From: Antitrichia curtipendula | Lineage: Eukaryota; Streptophyta; Bryopsida; Hypnales; Leucodontaceae | Assembly: GCA_951230915.1 (NCBI GenBank) | Contig: OX579642.1 | Location: 11,346,001 to 11,410,000 of the forward strand | DNA length: 64,000 bases | Reading direction: 5' to 3' | Shown: in pieces, positions 1 to 11,860 of the stretch | How positions within the stretch are numbered: position 1 is the stretch's first letter | Layout of the letters: every line of letters begins with the position of its first letter | The notes under the pieces: model-generated | What the model was told of the DNA's origin: nothing | The model's input: the letters and a program-made list of their open reading frames with translations, nothing else | The model's database searches: none | Made by a program: the position numbers and the translations under genes

Positions 1-75
1 AAATTTCAGAAATTTCCACCATGTAGATTGCAAGATATTAGCATTTGAAGTGACAAAAACCCTTTTTTTGTCCCT
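1..75 (+). repeat. Dispersed AT-rich repeat 'A', partial copy
   Basis: The segment contains the marker phrases GATTGCAAGATATTAGCATT and 'aagtgacaaaaa'. The same order is found near 7030-7110 and 63740-63810, and in reverse complement at 2195-2440 and 12845-13075. It is cut by the window edge. Nothing in it looks coding. Confidence 0.6.
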
Positions 76-289
76 GCAAAAAACCGGGCAGCTGCACTTC
101 ACATGGTCACATTTGTATGAAAAAATGTCCGAAATGGTGGTAACTCTTTGAATTCATTCTTCAAAGCAAGTCAGCTACATGCTTGAAAAATTTCAGATCA
201 TTTGGAATTGTACAACATGTAGGAAAAAAATAGTAAGTAGAAAGAAGTAGAAAATGATTCAAAACACTAAATTGTTAAGGATTTAATGA

Positions 290-720
290 TGGAATTGAAA
301 AATGCCAATCCAAACGATTGTAATGTTGTAATAAACAATCTACACCTTGAATTCATATTTTTTTCCAAAAATATTGAAAATTGAGTTCAATAAAAGACTT
401 CAAAGTTTATTTTAGAGTAGAGATTCTATAACTACCCGCAAACTACCCACAACTAAAATTCCTCATAACATTCATCTCATAAATCAAAGTGGAATGATTT
501 AAAGCTTTCCTTGTGCACATAAATCTAGAGAACCAATTTCAAATTTTTATTTCTCTAAAAAATGATTTTTAAAGAAGTTTTTTTTGCTGCTCGGGCTGCC
601 CGCCGAACAATGAAAACTACATATCATACCATAACTTTTTAACCATGTCGTCAAAAGTTATGAAAATTATTGGGCCCTAAAGCTACTCCTCGGGCACATC
701 TTGTGTGAAAATTTCAAAGA
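290..720 (+). repeat. Dispersed AT-rich repeat 'B', copy 1
   Basis: The landmarks are 'aatcaaag...tttaaagctt' followed by a CTGCCCGCC block near 595-605. They recur in the same order at 7190-7740 ('aatcaaagctttaaatg', then 'ctgcccgcc' near 7603-7611) and more weakly at 8690-9020 and 40730-41060. Copies are diverged by substitutions and indels. Edges are approximate. Confidence 0.5.
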
Positions 721-879
721 AAAAAAATAAAAATTCCATTCGTGGTGAGCTGCCCCAAAACGCTATGTTGTCAAAAAACGGTGTTTGGTCCTTTAGGGGT
801 TAAATAAAATTTAAAAAAAGTATATATAGTATATTTTGAAAAGCCATAAATGGATTGGGGTTATATATATTAGAAAATT

Positions 880-1200
880 TAAACTCATATTTTTTGGGTC
901 AAAAACTTTTTAAATTTGACTTGTGAAAACTGAAAAGAGGATTGGAAGACTTCACATCATTTTTGTAGTTTTAACACCCTCATGTTCAAACATTATTATC
1001 TTTTATTCTATAAGTGATATTTTTGTGTTTTAGCAACCTATGAGATTTGTAACATGTCTTGTTTGAATTTATACGGTTACAAAAATTTTTTAATTGATAC
1101 ACCTAGTCACCTAATCAAAATATTGACATTTTGTTCAATTTAGAGCAAATTCGTAGGAGCTCAAAACATGACTTGAGCATCTAGGATTCTAAGGATTAAA
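880..1200 (+). repeat. Dispersed AT-rich repeat 'C', copy 1
   Basis: It aligns by eye with 41820-42115. Shared phrases in the same order include 'atttgacttgtgaaaa', 'aagacttca', 'tttgttcaatttagagcaaa' (with one change) and 'agcatctagg'. B precedes C in both places, so B and C are probably parts of one longer AT-rich element of at least 1.3 kb. Confidence 0.55.
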
Positions 1201-2194
1201 GTTCGTTATTGGATTTCTAATTAGAGAAGTTGCTAAATTGATTTTACATTGACTATATGGCAAGAAATTCAAAAATATTAATCCATGTAGGCCCTATGCT
1301 AATTATTGCCAAAAAACACTCCAAGTTGTCATTTCACCATGTTCATCTTGAAATGAAATGAAAAGAAAAAATTAGAATCTATTCAATTTAAGACTTTCAA
1401 GTATAGGATTGCCATTCATAAAGTCATTTATTTCAATTGATTTTCAAATAAATTTCATGTAGCGTGACCTTATCAAGTTAGCAATTGCAAGATATTAGAC
1501 TTTGATCATTTGATTTCTATAATGCCATTTGAGAAAAAATGAAAAATGTTCAATACTTTAATTTGTAAACTTTGGATTTAAAAATAAACATAAGGTAGTA
1601 GTCAATGAATAGTCCAACTAAAAAAGCATTAAAACTAATAGAACAAAAGTTACAAAACGTGAATTATTTTTTGGTTTAATTCTAAAGACTTAAAGGAGAT
1701 TTCATCAAATATGAAGCAATAAAATAGTTTGTTACTTATTTCTTGCTTTGGTAAAGAATTTCCATTGTTTTTATTTCTTAGCCCCTAAAGTAACATACTC
1801 TCATTGTTCTTGCTGCAAGGGACAAAATGGATTTTCGATAGGCTCCTATGATCTCATTTTTTACTGAAACTTTTGAATTTTTTTTCATAAGAATGATAAT
1901 ATAGAATGATAGATAAACTTATGAGTTTATTCATAATACAATTTCTATTCCAATCGGTGCCTAAGAGCAAAGGGTATGCCACAATAACCTCAAACAGAGG
2001 AGATCGGGACACCGGGCAGTCCAGGACTCCGGGTAGACAAAAAAATCCACAAAAAAATGAAATACAAATTTGTATATTTTTTGCCAGTTGGATTATATTT
2101 TCTTTTAAACGGGAGGCTTTCATTCATCCCATTTGGATTAGGAATGGAAAAGTTATGGGTTTTTTGTGGAGCGGGCAATCCTAGCAACTTCTTA

Positions 2195-2440
2195 AAATAA
2201 ATTTGTTTCTTTCACTTTGAATGCTAATAACTTTCAATCCATACGGTCAAACATTACAAATTTTTTATCACGTCATCTAAGAAAAGTGTACAACAAGATC
2301 CTTTGGTTCGATTAAAAAAAAAATGGAAAATTTAATTCATAGGTGAACATAGCAAAAGTGGTGGTTTAGGGTGTTTTGGGCCAAAAAATGGACTTCGGAC
2401 TTTAGGGCTTCACCAAAAATAAAATAGAACACTCTTTTAC
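2195..2440 (-). repeat. Dispersed repeat 'A', reverse copy
   Basis: The phrases 'tttgaatgctaataactttc', 'acaacaagatcctttgg' and 'gactttagggctt' appear in the order expected for the reverse complement of repeat A. The copy lies just downstream of the 3' end of the minus-strand RING pseudogene. Confidence 0.55.
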
Positions 2441-2674
2441 CTACCATCTAAGCATACAAGCTTCTTCTATACTATTACAAAAAGATCCAATAGATTACAA
2501 AAATAGACAAAGGCAAAGCAACAATACACGAGGTGGAAAGAAAACGATAAATGTACATATTTTATAAATCCGTTGAAGTACATGGTAAACTAATAAAGGC
2601 TTTACATATTACATACGTTCGCTTTGTACAACTTCCAGTATTTAATTCTATACATCTATCTAATTATACACAAT

Positions 2675-4969
2675 CTAGTCTACTTCTTCGATTACAACGC
2701 CGCGTGCTATGCTATTTCTCAAAAATCGCTGCAGTTCTTGTTGCGATTCAAAAGTCCTCAGAAGCTGAAGTGCTTCTATATCGTATCTATCATGTAAGTG
2801 GGAAAAAATGTCATTCACGAGGGCTGGCTCATGGAAGGTATTCTCTGCAATGTACGCCATTTCTTCCTCATAGCCCAATTCACCCTCAAATCCGACTGGC
2901 TGGCCTTGAGAGTTAAACATGATGCATTGTGGATGTGGTGCACGCACAAAAATTAAGCGGTCTGGGTCCCAATGTCCATCGGCAATCTGACCAAAATATA
3001 GTCGACGCCCTGGATCACTGTCTCCAAACACCCTCCTGATCACCTCTGTCACTTGGGCGTCACTCGTCCATGGTATGTCAGCCACCGTTCCTGCCGGGAG
3101 GTGTCGGTTGTGGTGGCCCCACTTCCAAAGCCATGTCATGTCGGACCCCCAATGTACTCTATTACCGATGCCCGGTAAATTTTCTTCATTGTACTCGTAA
3201 TGTTCAGGCATGTGGTCTTGAAGGCCAAACGTTTTGTACAATCGTGCATGAAATGGAGCCTTGCATTGCGCACATCTCTTTCTGGTGACCATGTGTGGAA
3301 TAAGACACACGGGGTGGTATAGATGGCCACATGTACCAAGATTCCATCCACCCTTGGGGCCAAACGGTTGTTGGCACATTATACATGTTGTTCCATCTTG
3401 TACAAAATTTGGAACGGAAGGCCACACTAGTGGCGTAATGCCATCGTGGTTGGGTGGCCCGTACCATTGGCGATCGATATTATATTGGAATTCCAAGTCT
3501 GGACGGGCATTCCAATCGATGCTTGAATTCTCCCTATACACTGGCAAATCATTGGTGAACATTTCTGCCACCCGAGGCCACGAGGTCAAGCCAAAATAAT
3601 GTTGACCGTCATCATTGAATTCTGCAGCCACTCTCCTCACTTCACGTTGCATTTGCTTAGCCTCGTTTAGCGCTAAGCTGCATGTCAACTTCATGTTGCA
3701 CATTTGAAGCAGCCTCTGCTCCTTCTGAGGATTTTGAACCAACCGCATATTTTCAGCATTCAATGCGGTCATGGTCTGCTCCAAAGCTGTTCAAGCTGCA
3801 GTCAGCACCGCCACCTCTGCCTCGGCATTGTTGGCACGAAGTTCCAAAGCACGCATGGCGTTTGTTAATTCTTCCATGTTTGTGCGAGTACTTCCAAGCT
3901 CTGCTTCAACTCGCTCAGCACATGTACGCATAATATCCAATGTGGCACTTTCTGCACTTGGAAAAGTGGATCGTGATTGCAGCACAAACTCAGATGTATT
4001 GCTCGGGCCTGGTGTGTCTTCATCTGAACCGTATGTAGCACGTTCCACTACAAGATCGAGTGGTGGAACTGAGTCTGTGCTGACCCGCCTTTCACGCTCT
4101 ACGAACTCGGCTTCACGTGCGATGAGGCGCACATTTTCATCTTAAACGGCCCGCATCCTTGCACGATGAACTTCCAACACTGCAGCATGTTGTCGTTGTG
4201 TTTCTTCTTTTTCTGCTTGCAGTGTTTGTACTAATTGGCACAAGCGAATTACTTCTTCACCGTCAGCTTACACTCCACCAATCACATCTTGTTGGTTGAC
4301 ATGTGGACCGCTGCCCTGACCAACTTCTACCTCCATCAACTTCGTCCCTAGACGCTCCGCCAGTGGAACCACGTTCATTTGCACATTTTGGACATCAGCC
4401 AATGGCACGGCAGGATTTGGTACATTATCCAATGGTACAGCAAGATTTTGTGCAATGTGGCGAGTTCGATTTGGAAATGCATTATTCCGCGCTCTGCCCA
4501 AAAAGCTGCTCCAGTCCACATCCTTGCCAAAAAAACCCTCCGCATATGCCATTTGGCACAATGAAAGTGTCCCGTCTTTCTTGGATCTTGACCCCCAAAG
4601 TGCCAATGACACTTCAATCATCTTCTTCTTGAAGTGCGGATGTTGGCACTGGTCAATATTTACCACGCCAGATTTCACGTGCATCTCGTACCGGTCGTGT
4701 GGCCAATGGCGGTTGATGTGGGCCCAATCTATATATTGCCGACATGTCACTCTTGTCCATGGGCCATCTGCCTCCACCCATCCAAGCTTTGCCATAACCG
4801 CTTCGGCATTAAGTGTGCCCCAATCCAAGGTTGCTCTGTTTCCTCTCTTCCTTCTATCTGGGGGTTCACCTGCAGGTACCAAACCTCCTAGGGGATCACC
4901 TCCAGGTCCCAAACCTCCTGGGGGGTCACCTCCAGGTCCCAAACCTCCTGCTACATCCTCTGCGTCCAT
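2675..4969 (-). pseudogene. Coiled-coil RING-H2 protein, broken by three in-frame stops
   Basis: This is one continuous minus-strand frame of 765 codons from an ATG at 4969 to a stop at 2675. It is interrupted by TAA at 4268-4270, TAA at 4142-4144 and TGA at 3791-3793, with no frameshift. The N-terminus has three ~10-residue GGLGPGGDP-type repeats, then a basic RRKR stretch and a globular part rich in Trp and His. A long charged coiled coil runs through all three stops. It is followed by a RING-H2 finger (CX2CX14CXHX2HX2CX10CX2C, key segment TCGHLYHPVC) and a C-terminal region. RING-H2 domains usually act as E3 ubiquitin ligases; here that is inference. The same coiled-coil/RING layout recurs at 43143-47333. 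A TATA box and a GACGG array lie upstream. Earlier non-ATG codons in the same frame extend to 5098 but look like 5' UTR. Confidence 0.75.
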
Positions 4970-5174
4970 TCTTGATACCTGGAAAATGACACACACGATA
5001 CTGTATGCGAATACAATGACAATTTGCTTTGCCTTCTGTTGCGTGAAGGCAACTAAAATGTGGCAAAACAATGTCAAATGTATAACACTTCCCCTCAAAT
5101 TGCAGTGCGAAGCTTTCTCAAGCTCGGATAGTGCAACTCAAAAGAGGAAGCAGGTGAACTGTCCAAAAAAGTTT

Positions 5175-5182
5175 ACTTATAC
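5175..5182 (-). promoter_or_regulatory. TATA box for the RING pseudogene
   Basis: GTATAAGT on the minus strand lies about 205 bp upstream of the ATG at 4969. The GACGG array begins about 215 bp further upstream. The same layout is seen before the kinase-like and hAT pseudogenes. Confidence 0.45.
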
Positions 5183-5394
5183 CCCCCAATTACCGACCCG
5201 ATTAGGCAGGGTAATTAACATAACATCAGCCCCTCCCCCACGAATCCAGACCGTCTAGGGCGTGGGACGGCCCTAGAAAGGACGGCCGATACGTCCACAG
5301 AGGTCCGACACAGGGTTGGGACGCTGTCAACAGATTTGGGGCGCCGTCGACAGGTTCGGAAAATAATTACACCACCGTCCAAAAGTTGGACGGA

Positions 5395-5870
5395 CAAATT
5401 TTCCATCCTCTCAACGGTCTGCCCGTCCCCTTGACGGCTTGCCCGTCCCCTCGACGGAATACCCGTCCCCTAGACGGCATACCTGTCTCCTCGACAGCAT
5501 ACCTATCTCCTGAACGGAATACCCGTCTTCTGGACGGCATACCCGTCTCCTCGACGGAATACCCGTCTCTTGGACGGCATACCCGTCTCCTCGACGGAAT
5601 ACCCGTCTTCTGGACGGCAAAGCCGTCTCCTTGACGGGCCTACCCGTCCTCTGGACGGCCTACCCGTCTCTTGGACGGAAAGGCCGTCCAAAAGGACGGG
5701 GTGCCCGTCTCCTCGACGGCCTGTCCCTGGTCGGGAACGGCCCGCCCATCTTCTCGACGGCCTTTTCTTGGTCGGGAACGGCCCGCCCATCCTCTCGACG
5801 GCCTGTTCGTGGTCTGGGACGGCTTGCCCGTCCTCTCGACGGCCTGCCGAACGTCCTGGACGGCCCTTTA
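5395..5870. repeat. 20-bp GACGG/CCGTC tandem array 1
   Basis: About 24 tandem units of very regular 20-bp period, best between 5401 and 5720, with a typical unit ACCCGTCTCCTCGACGGAAT. From 5721 to 5870 the pattern becomes a 40-bp (2x20) higher-order repeat. Each unit carries a short inverted motif CCGTC-N5-GACGG. The array is GC-rich in AT-rich surroundings. Because 20 is not a multiple of three, several frames stay open through it, which is an artefact and not coding. Confidence 0.9.
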
Positions 5871-6744
5871 AAAATTTTATTTTTATTTTTTTGAAAATTG
5901 ATTTTTTATTTTTAGTAAAAAGCAGTTTTTTTATTTCTTCATGTCATGTCCATGTTAGAAAGTCTTGTAGCCATCTTAGAAAATGTTATGACTGTTTTAG
6001 GTGGGAAGATGACCATCATGGAAACAATTTTCTGCTGATTTGGGGTAGTCTACAAACTCTTTTGGGCTTACTGGACAGTACACTTCAAAAATTCAAAAAA
6101 AAATCATATTTAATCCAAAAAATAAAATTCCAGTTGCGTTCTTCATTTCTCACATGTGTCTTTGAATGGAAAAAATTTGATTATTTTTGCTAATGGCAAT
6201 ACAACAAATCAATCATTCTGCCTGTCATAGGCAGGTTTACCTTATAGCACAAGGATAATGACATTAGAATCCATCATAGCATAAACTTAATTTCCATTTC
6301 ATGATTTATTTAGAATGTACTAAATGTAGTAGACATTAAAAACACATTCGAAGTGCAAATCGCAATAATGAAATTTCATTTTAGGGTCGTGTTGGGGGAT
6401 TTTACATAAAATAGGAACTAGAGAAAATGAACTTTTGCTTGATAGTTAGACTCAAACTCAGAAAATATCAATTTGGGGGATAAATTTCAGATTTAGAGTA
6501 AGGAGCAACAACTTCCCAAGATACACTAAAGTAGCATTTTTTTTTTATTTTTTATTTTTCCTAAACTCTAAATTACGCGGAGGCAAATATCGGAAAGACT
6601 ACAAAATCATTTGGATACACTTTGTAACTCAACATGGAAGGTCCCCAAAAAATGAATTGAACGCTTCCAAAATCTTTCCATCTCATTGAAGTGATTGAAT
6701 TGCCATCAAATTGGCACTAAATGATGCCGTTGGGCGTTCAGAGG

Positions 6745-7140
6745 TTGAAGTTTATTGTAAATATCTTGCAATCTACAATTCTACATAGGCAAAGTTTGTG
6801 AAATTTCTTCCGGTCAATTGAGCACTACTCTAGTACTCTAGTATGAGATCTTACATACTACAAGTAGATGTGCACCTTAACCCCTAAAACCCCGAGGCCT
6901 TTTCTCCATCAAAACACACTCAAAACTGCCACTTCTATTGCAAAGAGCAAAAAACTATAAAAATTGTTTTTTTTTGCATATCTAACCGTAGGATCTTATA
7001 CTAGACTAGTATGAAAATGTGTGGAAGAAATTTCAGAAACTTTGAACAAATAGATTGCAAGACATTTGCATTCAAAGTGAAGAAAACAAGTTTTTTTGCA
7101 CCTTGCTTGACTAGATTTTTGGGCTTTAAACCTATTTAGC
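6745..7140 (+). repeat. Repeat 'A': reverse fragment then forward copy
   Basis: The forward copy from about 6885 holds 'gccacttctattgcaaag', 'taggatcttatactaga', AGATTGCAAGACATTTGCAT and 'accttgcttga', which parallels 63600-63840 phrase for phrase. The piece at 6745-6880 contains 'aatatcttgcaatctac' and 'aaatttcttcc', the reverse complement of the same landmarks. The two pieces are head to head. Confidence 0.6.
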
Positions 7141-7189
7141 TTAAATTTTTTGTATTGTTGATTTTGATTTTCTAAGTTTATATGTTGAA

Positions 7190-7740
7190 TACTTCAGTTG
7201 AGAATCTAGAAAAAAAAATTCAAGAAAAAAACACTAAGTTTTTACTCATTAAAAAATTGTTAAGTAGAAGTAGGTTCAAGATTGAAGGAATAACTAAATC
7301 GTTAATAGCTCTAAGACAAAATTGAAATACCATAATCCCAACGGTGAGATTGTTCTAGAAAGCAAATTCAACCTTGTCTAAAAAAAAAATTCTGAAAATT
7401 GTAAAAATTGCATTAAAAAATGAATCCTAAAAGTTATTTTTTCAAAAAAATGTTTAGATTGGCCGAAAAACTAAGATTGTCCATAACCTTTTCATTATTA
7501 GTCCAAATAGAATGAATCAAAGCTTTAAATGTAGACAAAAAGACATAGATTTTGAAAAAAATATTTAAGAAATTTATTTTGACTTTCTGTGATTTTTTTG
7601 TGCTGCCCGCCAAACTCTATTTTTGGCATAACTTTTTTTTTCGGGCACCAATTGAAATAAAAATTATATATCCACAAAGCTCACGCAAAACCGCACAACC
7701 TCAAAAAATTCCAAAAAAATTCTGTACAAATTGAGGTCAC
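7190..7740 (+). repeat. Dispersed AT-rich repeat 'B', copy 2
   Basis: It shares 'ataatcccaacggtgagatt' with 8743-8762 (one or two changes) and 40761-40780 (more diverged). It also shares the 'aatcaaagctttaaatg ... ctgcccgcc' order with 290-720. It directly follows a forward copy of repeat A, so A and B may belong to one element. Confidence 0.5.
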
Positions 7741-8148
7741 AGGAACCTACCTGGACCCAAATTGTCCCCCGAGAGGACAAACGGGGTTTTAGGGGTTAAA
7801 GGCCTAAAGTCCTAAACACATTCATTTTTTTTTTTACATTCTTTACTATAGAAATGGCAATTTATTTCAGATTTAGGATGGAAATGAGGCCTTGGGACTT
7901 TAGTCAGTTTAGTGGTTAACATACGGTACTACATAAGCAATTAATAAACAATCCATATGAAAAACTATAGTAATTCACCGCTAGTTGCATTATAATTTAG
8001 AAGCCATAAAAAAAATATAGAGACCACAAAAATGTCAAGTTCATGTACTCAATGTTGCATTTCAATTTTATTACACCAATCCACTCTTATTTGCTATAGT
8101 TACATAAACTTGAACATCAAATACTCTTAAAATTGCAACAGTGAAGAG

Positions 8149-8190
8149 GGTTTAGGGTTTAGGGTTTAGGGTTTGGGATTTAGGGTTTAC
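8149..8190 (+). repeat. Interstitial plant-type telomere repeat
   Basis: Three to four consecutive TTTAGGG units are followed by two degenerate ones. This heptamer is the usual telomere repeat of plants. Here it is an internal tract in repeat-rich DNA and not a chromosome end. Confidence 0.75.
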
Positions 8191-8689
8191 TTCAAAACCT
8201 AGCATAGACCGGAAACCACGAAAAATGTTCTTCCTTTTTTTAGTTGGCATTACAAGTGCAAAACTTGATCGAGATGTAGTCTTTGAAGTTTGAATTGGAA
8301 AAAAATAGATTAATGATTTAAAATCAAAGTTTTATAAAACATATTGAAGACACCAAAAAATGGCATAACAATATCTTTAGAAGATAAAACATTCTTAAGT
8401 TTAGATGTATAGGGCTACATTCTTTTTCTGTAATGTATGAATGGAAAGCCGAAACAATGTTTTACATGAATCAATGATATGCATATGACATATGTTGTTT
8501 AGAAGGTCTTTCACTTATTTCATAATTAACCATTTCAGAGTTTTAATCTTACTACCTTTAACTGGAGCATTTAGAGGGTGTTTTTTGTCTTGGTCTTTGT
8601 ATATTTGATCCGGGCTTAGTAAGTTATTGAATGTTTGTACGTTTGAGACTTTGAGTTGAGTATATTAGTGTAGACAGGGTTTAAAATTC

Positions 8690-9020
8690 AACAAAATACT
8701 AAATTGTCAGGTGCACTTACATGCAGGGAAGGATGGAATCAAAATACAATAATCCCAAAGGTGAAATTGTACAAGTTATAATTGATAAAATTCATTTGAA
8801 TTCGAATTTGAGCCCTACAGAATATAAATTATTTTAAGGGATTGCGAGATTCTGGGATTTTTGTAATAAAAACATTGCTCAATGCCAACAACTTTCGTGA
8901 AAACGGGTGCAATTAGAATGAATCAAATGTTAAAATGAACATCCAAATAGAACATTCTAGGACCGACATTAAGAAGTTTTCAATTTGACCTTCTATGGTT
9001 TTTTCTATGTTTCTTCCATT
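8690..9020 (+). repeat. Dispersed AT-rich repeat 'B', copy 3
   Basis: The landmarks 'aatacaataatcccaaaggt', 'gaatgaatcaaatgtt' and 'agaagttttcaatttgacct' follow the order seen in 7330-7590. The copy is diverged and its edges are approximate. Confidence 0.45.
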
Positions 9021-9293
9021 ATTTACGTGCAACAAAATAGAATTCCATTCTAAATGAGCAATAAACCTTGTTTTTTGAGCATTTGAATGTCATCCCTGGT
9101 ATTTATTTGTCCTCTAATTGAAACAAATGTGAACATTAAGTTAGCACTCTTAAACTACTCGCCACCGTAGTCTAATGCCCGATTGAGAGGGAGGACACCT
9201 GTCCTGACAAGTCTGAGAGTGCCAAACCACATAAATGAAAAATTCTCCGAACAAAGATTAGAGATGAATTACACTCGGCCAGCACTGTTTTGA

Positions 9294-9780
9294 ATGGCCC
9301 GCTCGACGACCTTCCCGTCCTCTCGACGGCCTTCCCGTCTCTCGAAAGTCTTCCCGTCCTCTCGACGGCCAGTTCGCGGGCTGGACGGCTTGGCACCCTG
9401 GACGGCTAGTCCGCGGGCTGGACGGCCATCCCGTCCTCAGGCCAAGCAGTCCGCAGGCTGGACGGTCTCCCCCCGTGGACGGCCTTCCCGTCCTCTCGAC
9501 GGCTAGTCCGCGGGCTGGACGGCCTTCCCGTCCTCAGGCCTGAAATCGCAGGCTGGACTGTCCGTCCCCTGGACGGCCTTCCCGTCTTCAGGCCAAGCAG
9601 TCCGCAGGCTGGACGGTCTTCCCCCATGGACGGCCTTCCCGTCCTCTCGACGACCAGTCCGCGAGCTGGACGGCTTGGCCCCTGGATGGCTTGTCCCTCT
9701 GGACAGCCTTCCCGTCCTCTGGACACCCTGGACGGCCCTGGACGCTCTGTCCGTCCTCTCGACGGCCTGTCCGTCGACGT
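9294..9780. repeat. 20-bp GACGG/CCGTC tandem array 2
   Basis: About 23 units of mostly 20-bp period (some 17-19), for example CTCGACGGCCTTCCCGTCCT. Variant units replace the CCGTC half with AGTCCGCGGG or AGTCCGCAGG. It is clearly related to array 1 through the shared CCGTCCTCTCGACGG core. It ends about 220 bp upstream of the TATA box of the kinase-like pseudogene. Confidence 0.88.
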
Positions 9781-9999
9781 GAATGATTGGGGTGGATTGA
9801 CCCCTCGCTCGGCCTTACCAGAGGTGCATGTAAAGAAAAGCCCTCTATTTTCGGCCGATCTAGGGTTATTATTGATGTGATTGAACTAATTAGGGGTCTA
9901 TATGAATTCATAATTTGCAAAAAAGGAATGGTGCGGAAAACAGGGTCGGCCCGGAGGGCCGGGCGAGGGGGTCAGTTCACCCCGGCCACGTGAAATGGG

Positions 10000-10007
10000 T
10001 ATATAAG
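10000..10007 (+). promoter_or_regulatory. TATA box for the kinase-like pseudogene
   Basis: TATATAAG lies 209 bp upstream of the ATG at 10209. The region just before it is GC-rich (about 9940-9990) and array 2 lies further upstream. Confidence 0.55.
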
Positions 10008-10208
10008 ACTGTTTTTAGGGTACTTTTGCCACAGTCTCTCCTGCTCTGACGATGCTCTCTTGTCTTGGATTGGTTGCAGTCCTTGCTTGCGAGCGCGGGT
10101 GTTGGGTAGAGGCTGTTTTGAGGAATAAGGGGGGCGGTTTTTACACTTTGTGGAAGCCAAATTCCTAATTCCTTTCATTTTGATTATTTGTTACTTGTTA
10201 CTGTCACG

Positions 10209-11860
10209 ATGGCTGGTCGCGATTTCTCGAAGAGAAAGGTTGATGATTGGTGGACAGGTGTTGGAGATGCACCGATTATGGACCCGGATGCGGAATCACC
10301 AGAGCCCGTTTCAGAGGCCGTAGCTGCAGAAGGGTCTGTAGCTGCTGGGGGGGACGGAGAGTCTTCGAAGGGGAAAAAAACAAACGAAGGAGGCACAAGG
10401 CTACAAATCCAGAGAAGTGGCCAAGCAAGGGTGCAACGTGAAAATTGCATGAAGTGGCATTGGAATTTTTTGATCAGTATTCGATTTTGCAGTTGAACTC
10501 AACATACGTCTCACGCGGATTACAGGGAGTGGATGTCATTAAACAAAAGTTCCACCACATGTTCTGGACAACAATTAGCGCGGATGAGTGGCATGAAGAC
10601 CGCACGAAAGAATGCTTCGATCATTGGTTGGAGTCACAAGTGCAAACATGTATCTTCAACCTTGCCCAAGTTGCGGAAAAAATAAAAGGCTTTGAGAAGA
10701 GTGTAGTGCCCAGACAACAAGCATTGAATTTGTTGCACAAGAAGGTGTATTGATGGCATGAAGCAGTGCGTGGATTGTCTTCAAGCAACATCCATTCCGC
10801 GTCGTAGTTTCAACAAAGTCAGAACTTGGCCTTTGGTCAACAAGCTGCAGAAGGAGTGGTTTTCCTTGAAAGAGGAGTGGTGGTGGTTCTTTTGTCTGGC
10901 CATAGCAAACAAGGGGGGTATGGGAGGGTGCGCAAAGTATGTGTTCAAAATTCAAAACATATTCCCAAGAATATGGAATTAGCTAGGAAGTCAGCCTTGC
11001 GAGTGGATGAATTGAAGAAGTCCAGGGAGAAGTTGTCCATCGAGGCATTGGTATGTCCATGCGAGCATCCAGGGGTCATCAAATTCTTTGCTATAAATGA
11101 CATGACCATGGAGTGTTATTCGCAATGGTGGAATGGCGGTACTCTCGGCGCCATGTTTACCCTTGATGAGAAGAACCAAGATCCAGATGAAATTGGGGAG
11201 TTGGCTTACCATGCAAGTCCCCAAACAATGCAAGAAGCCAAACAACTCATGGCATATAGACGCAAGCGCATTGAACTTGCGTGGGCGATGATTTGCATTG
11301 TGGATGCAATGCAACAGTGCTTTGTATTGCACAACGACATCACACCGGAGAACATTATGCTTCATTTTTCGAATGATGATAGAAGAACCGTGTGGATTGG
11401 TCGGGGAATGGGTAGCCACATCAACGAAGAAACCCCTTCTCTTTACCAATTCAATTGTCCAAGGAAGTTTCAGGCAACCCGAGCGCAACGTTGGTGGGTG
11501 GCTCCTGAGTTGATGTACTTGACTGGAGAGACGGGAACTTCATCATCTCCTACTCGCAGGGTTAAGCCACCGTGTGTTAGTATACACACGGACGGATACT
11601 CCATAGGGAAATTGGCTATGAAGGTATGGAAAAAAGATCGCGGAAATGTAGATATGATTCCGGACCATACGGCATTTGGTACGTTTCAAACCATGTTGGG
11701 TGAATTGTGCAAGGTGGAGCCACTACAACGACGCTCGGTGACTGGAGTCGTACAACGTCTAAGTGGTGCTCCAATATTTTGGACACCACCCGTGGATTGC
11801 TACCGCGAGGCCCGCAAAGAACAAGACCTTCAAGAAGAGCAGGCGCGCAATGAAGATTAG
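10209..11860 (+). pseudogene. Protein-kinase-like protein, broken by frameshift and stops
   Basis: The start is ATG 10209 (MAGRDFSKRK...), an acidic, low-complexity N-terminus. The frame slips near the A7 run at about 10373-10380. The downstream frame runs to TAG 11858-11860 and is interrupted by TGA 10439-10441, TGA 10751-10753 and TAG 10805-10807. The C-terminal half looks like a kinase fold: a Gly-rich loop (GGYGRV), a possible strand-3 Lys (ARKSA), helix-C Glu (SIEAL), and a catalytic loop HNDITPENIML that keeps the Asp and Asn of HRDxxxxN. The DFG position reads GRGM instead, so metal binding is doubtful. RWWVAPEL resembles the APE segment. The substrate is unknown. It shares the array-TATA-ORF layout with its two neighbours, so it may be cargo of the same kind of element; that is inference. 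Confidence 0.7.

Larger units (their letters stand above)
76..2194. other. Gene-free AT-rich stretch
   Basis: I see no supportable gene here. Short open frames around 1854-2187 overlap on both strands and have no recognisable composition. The stretch holds diverged copies of dispersed repeats B (290-720) and C (880-1200). A short GC-richer piece near 1990-2035 stands out but is not assignable. Confidence 0.6.
5871..9293. other. Gene-free AT-rich stretch with dispersed repeats
   Basis: There is no supportable gene between arrays 1 and 2. The stretch contains two opposed pieces of repeat A (6745-6880 reverse, 6885-7140 forward), repeat B copies (7190-7740, 8690-9020) and a (TTTAGGG)n run (8149-8190). 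The remainder is low-complexity A/T-rich sequence. Confidence 0.6.

Noticed and set aside
5395..5870. CRISPR-like array
   Set aside because: The units are contiguous 20-bp repeats without unique spacers, in a eukaryotic setting with no cas genes.
5386..6193. Long open frames on both strands through the GACGG array (and similarly 9294-9920)
   Set aside because: They exist because a 20-bp unit lacking stops is repeated. All frames give the same kind of repeated peptide, and there is no domain or codon signal.
8149..8190. Chromosome end
   Set aside because: Only a few TTTAGGG units, internal to the window, with ordinary repeat-rich DNA on both sides.
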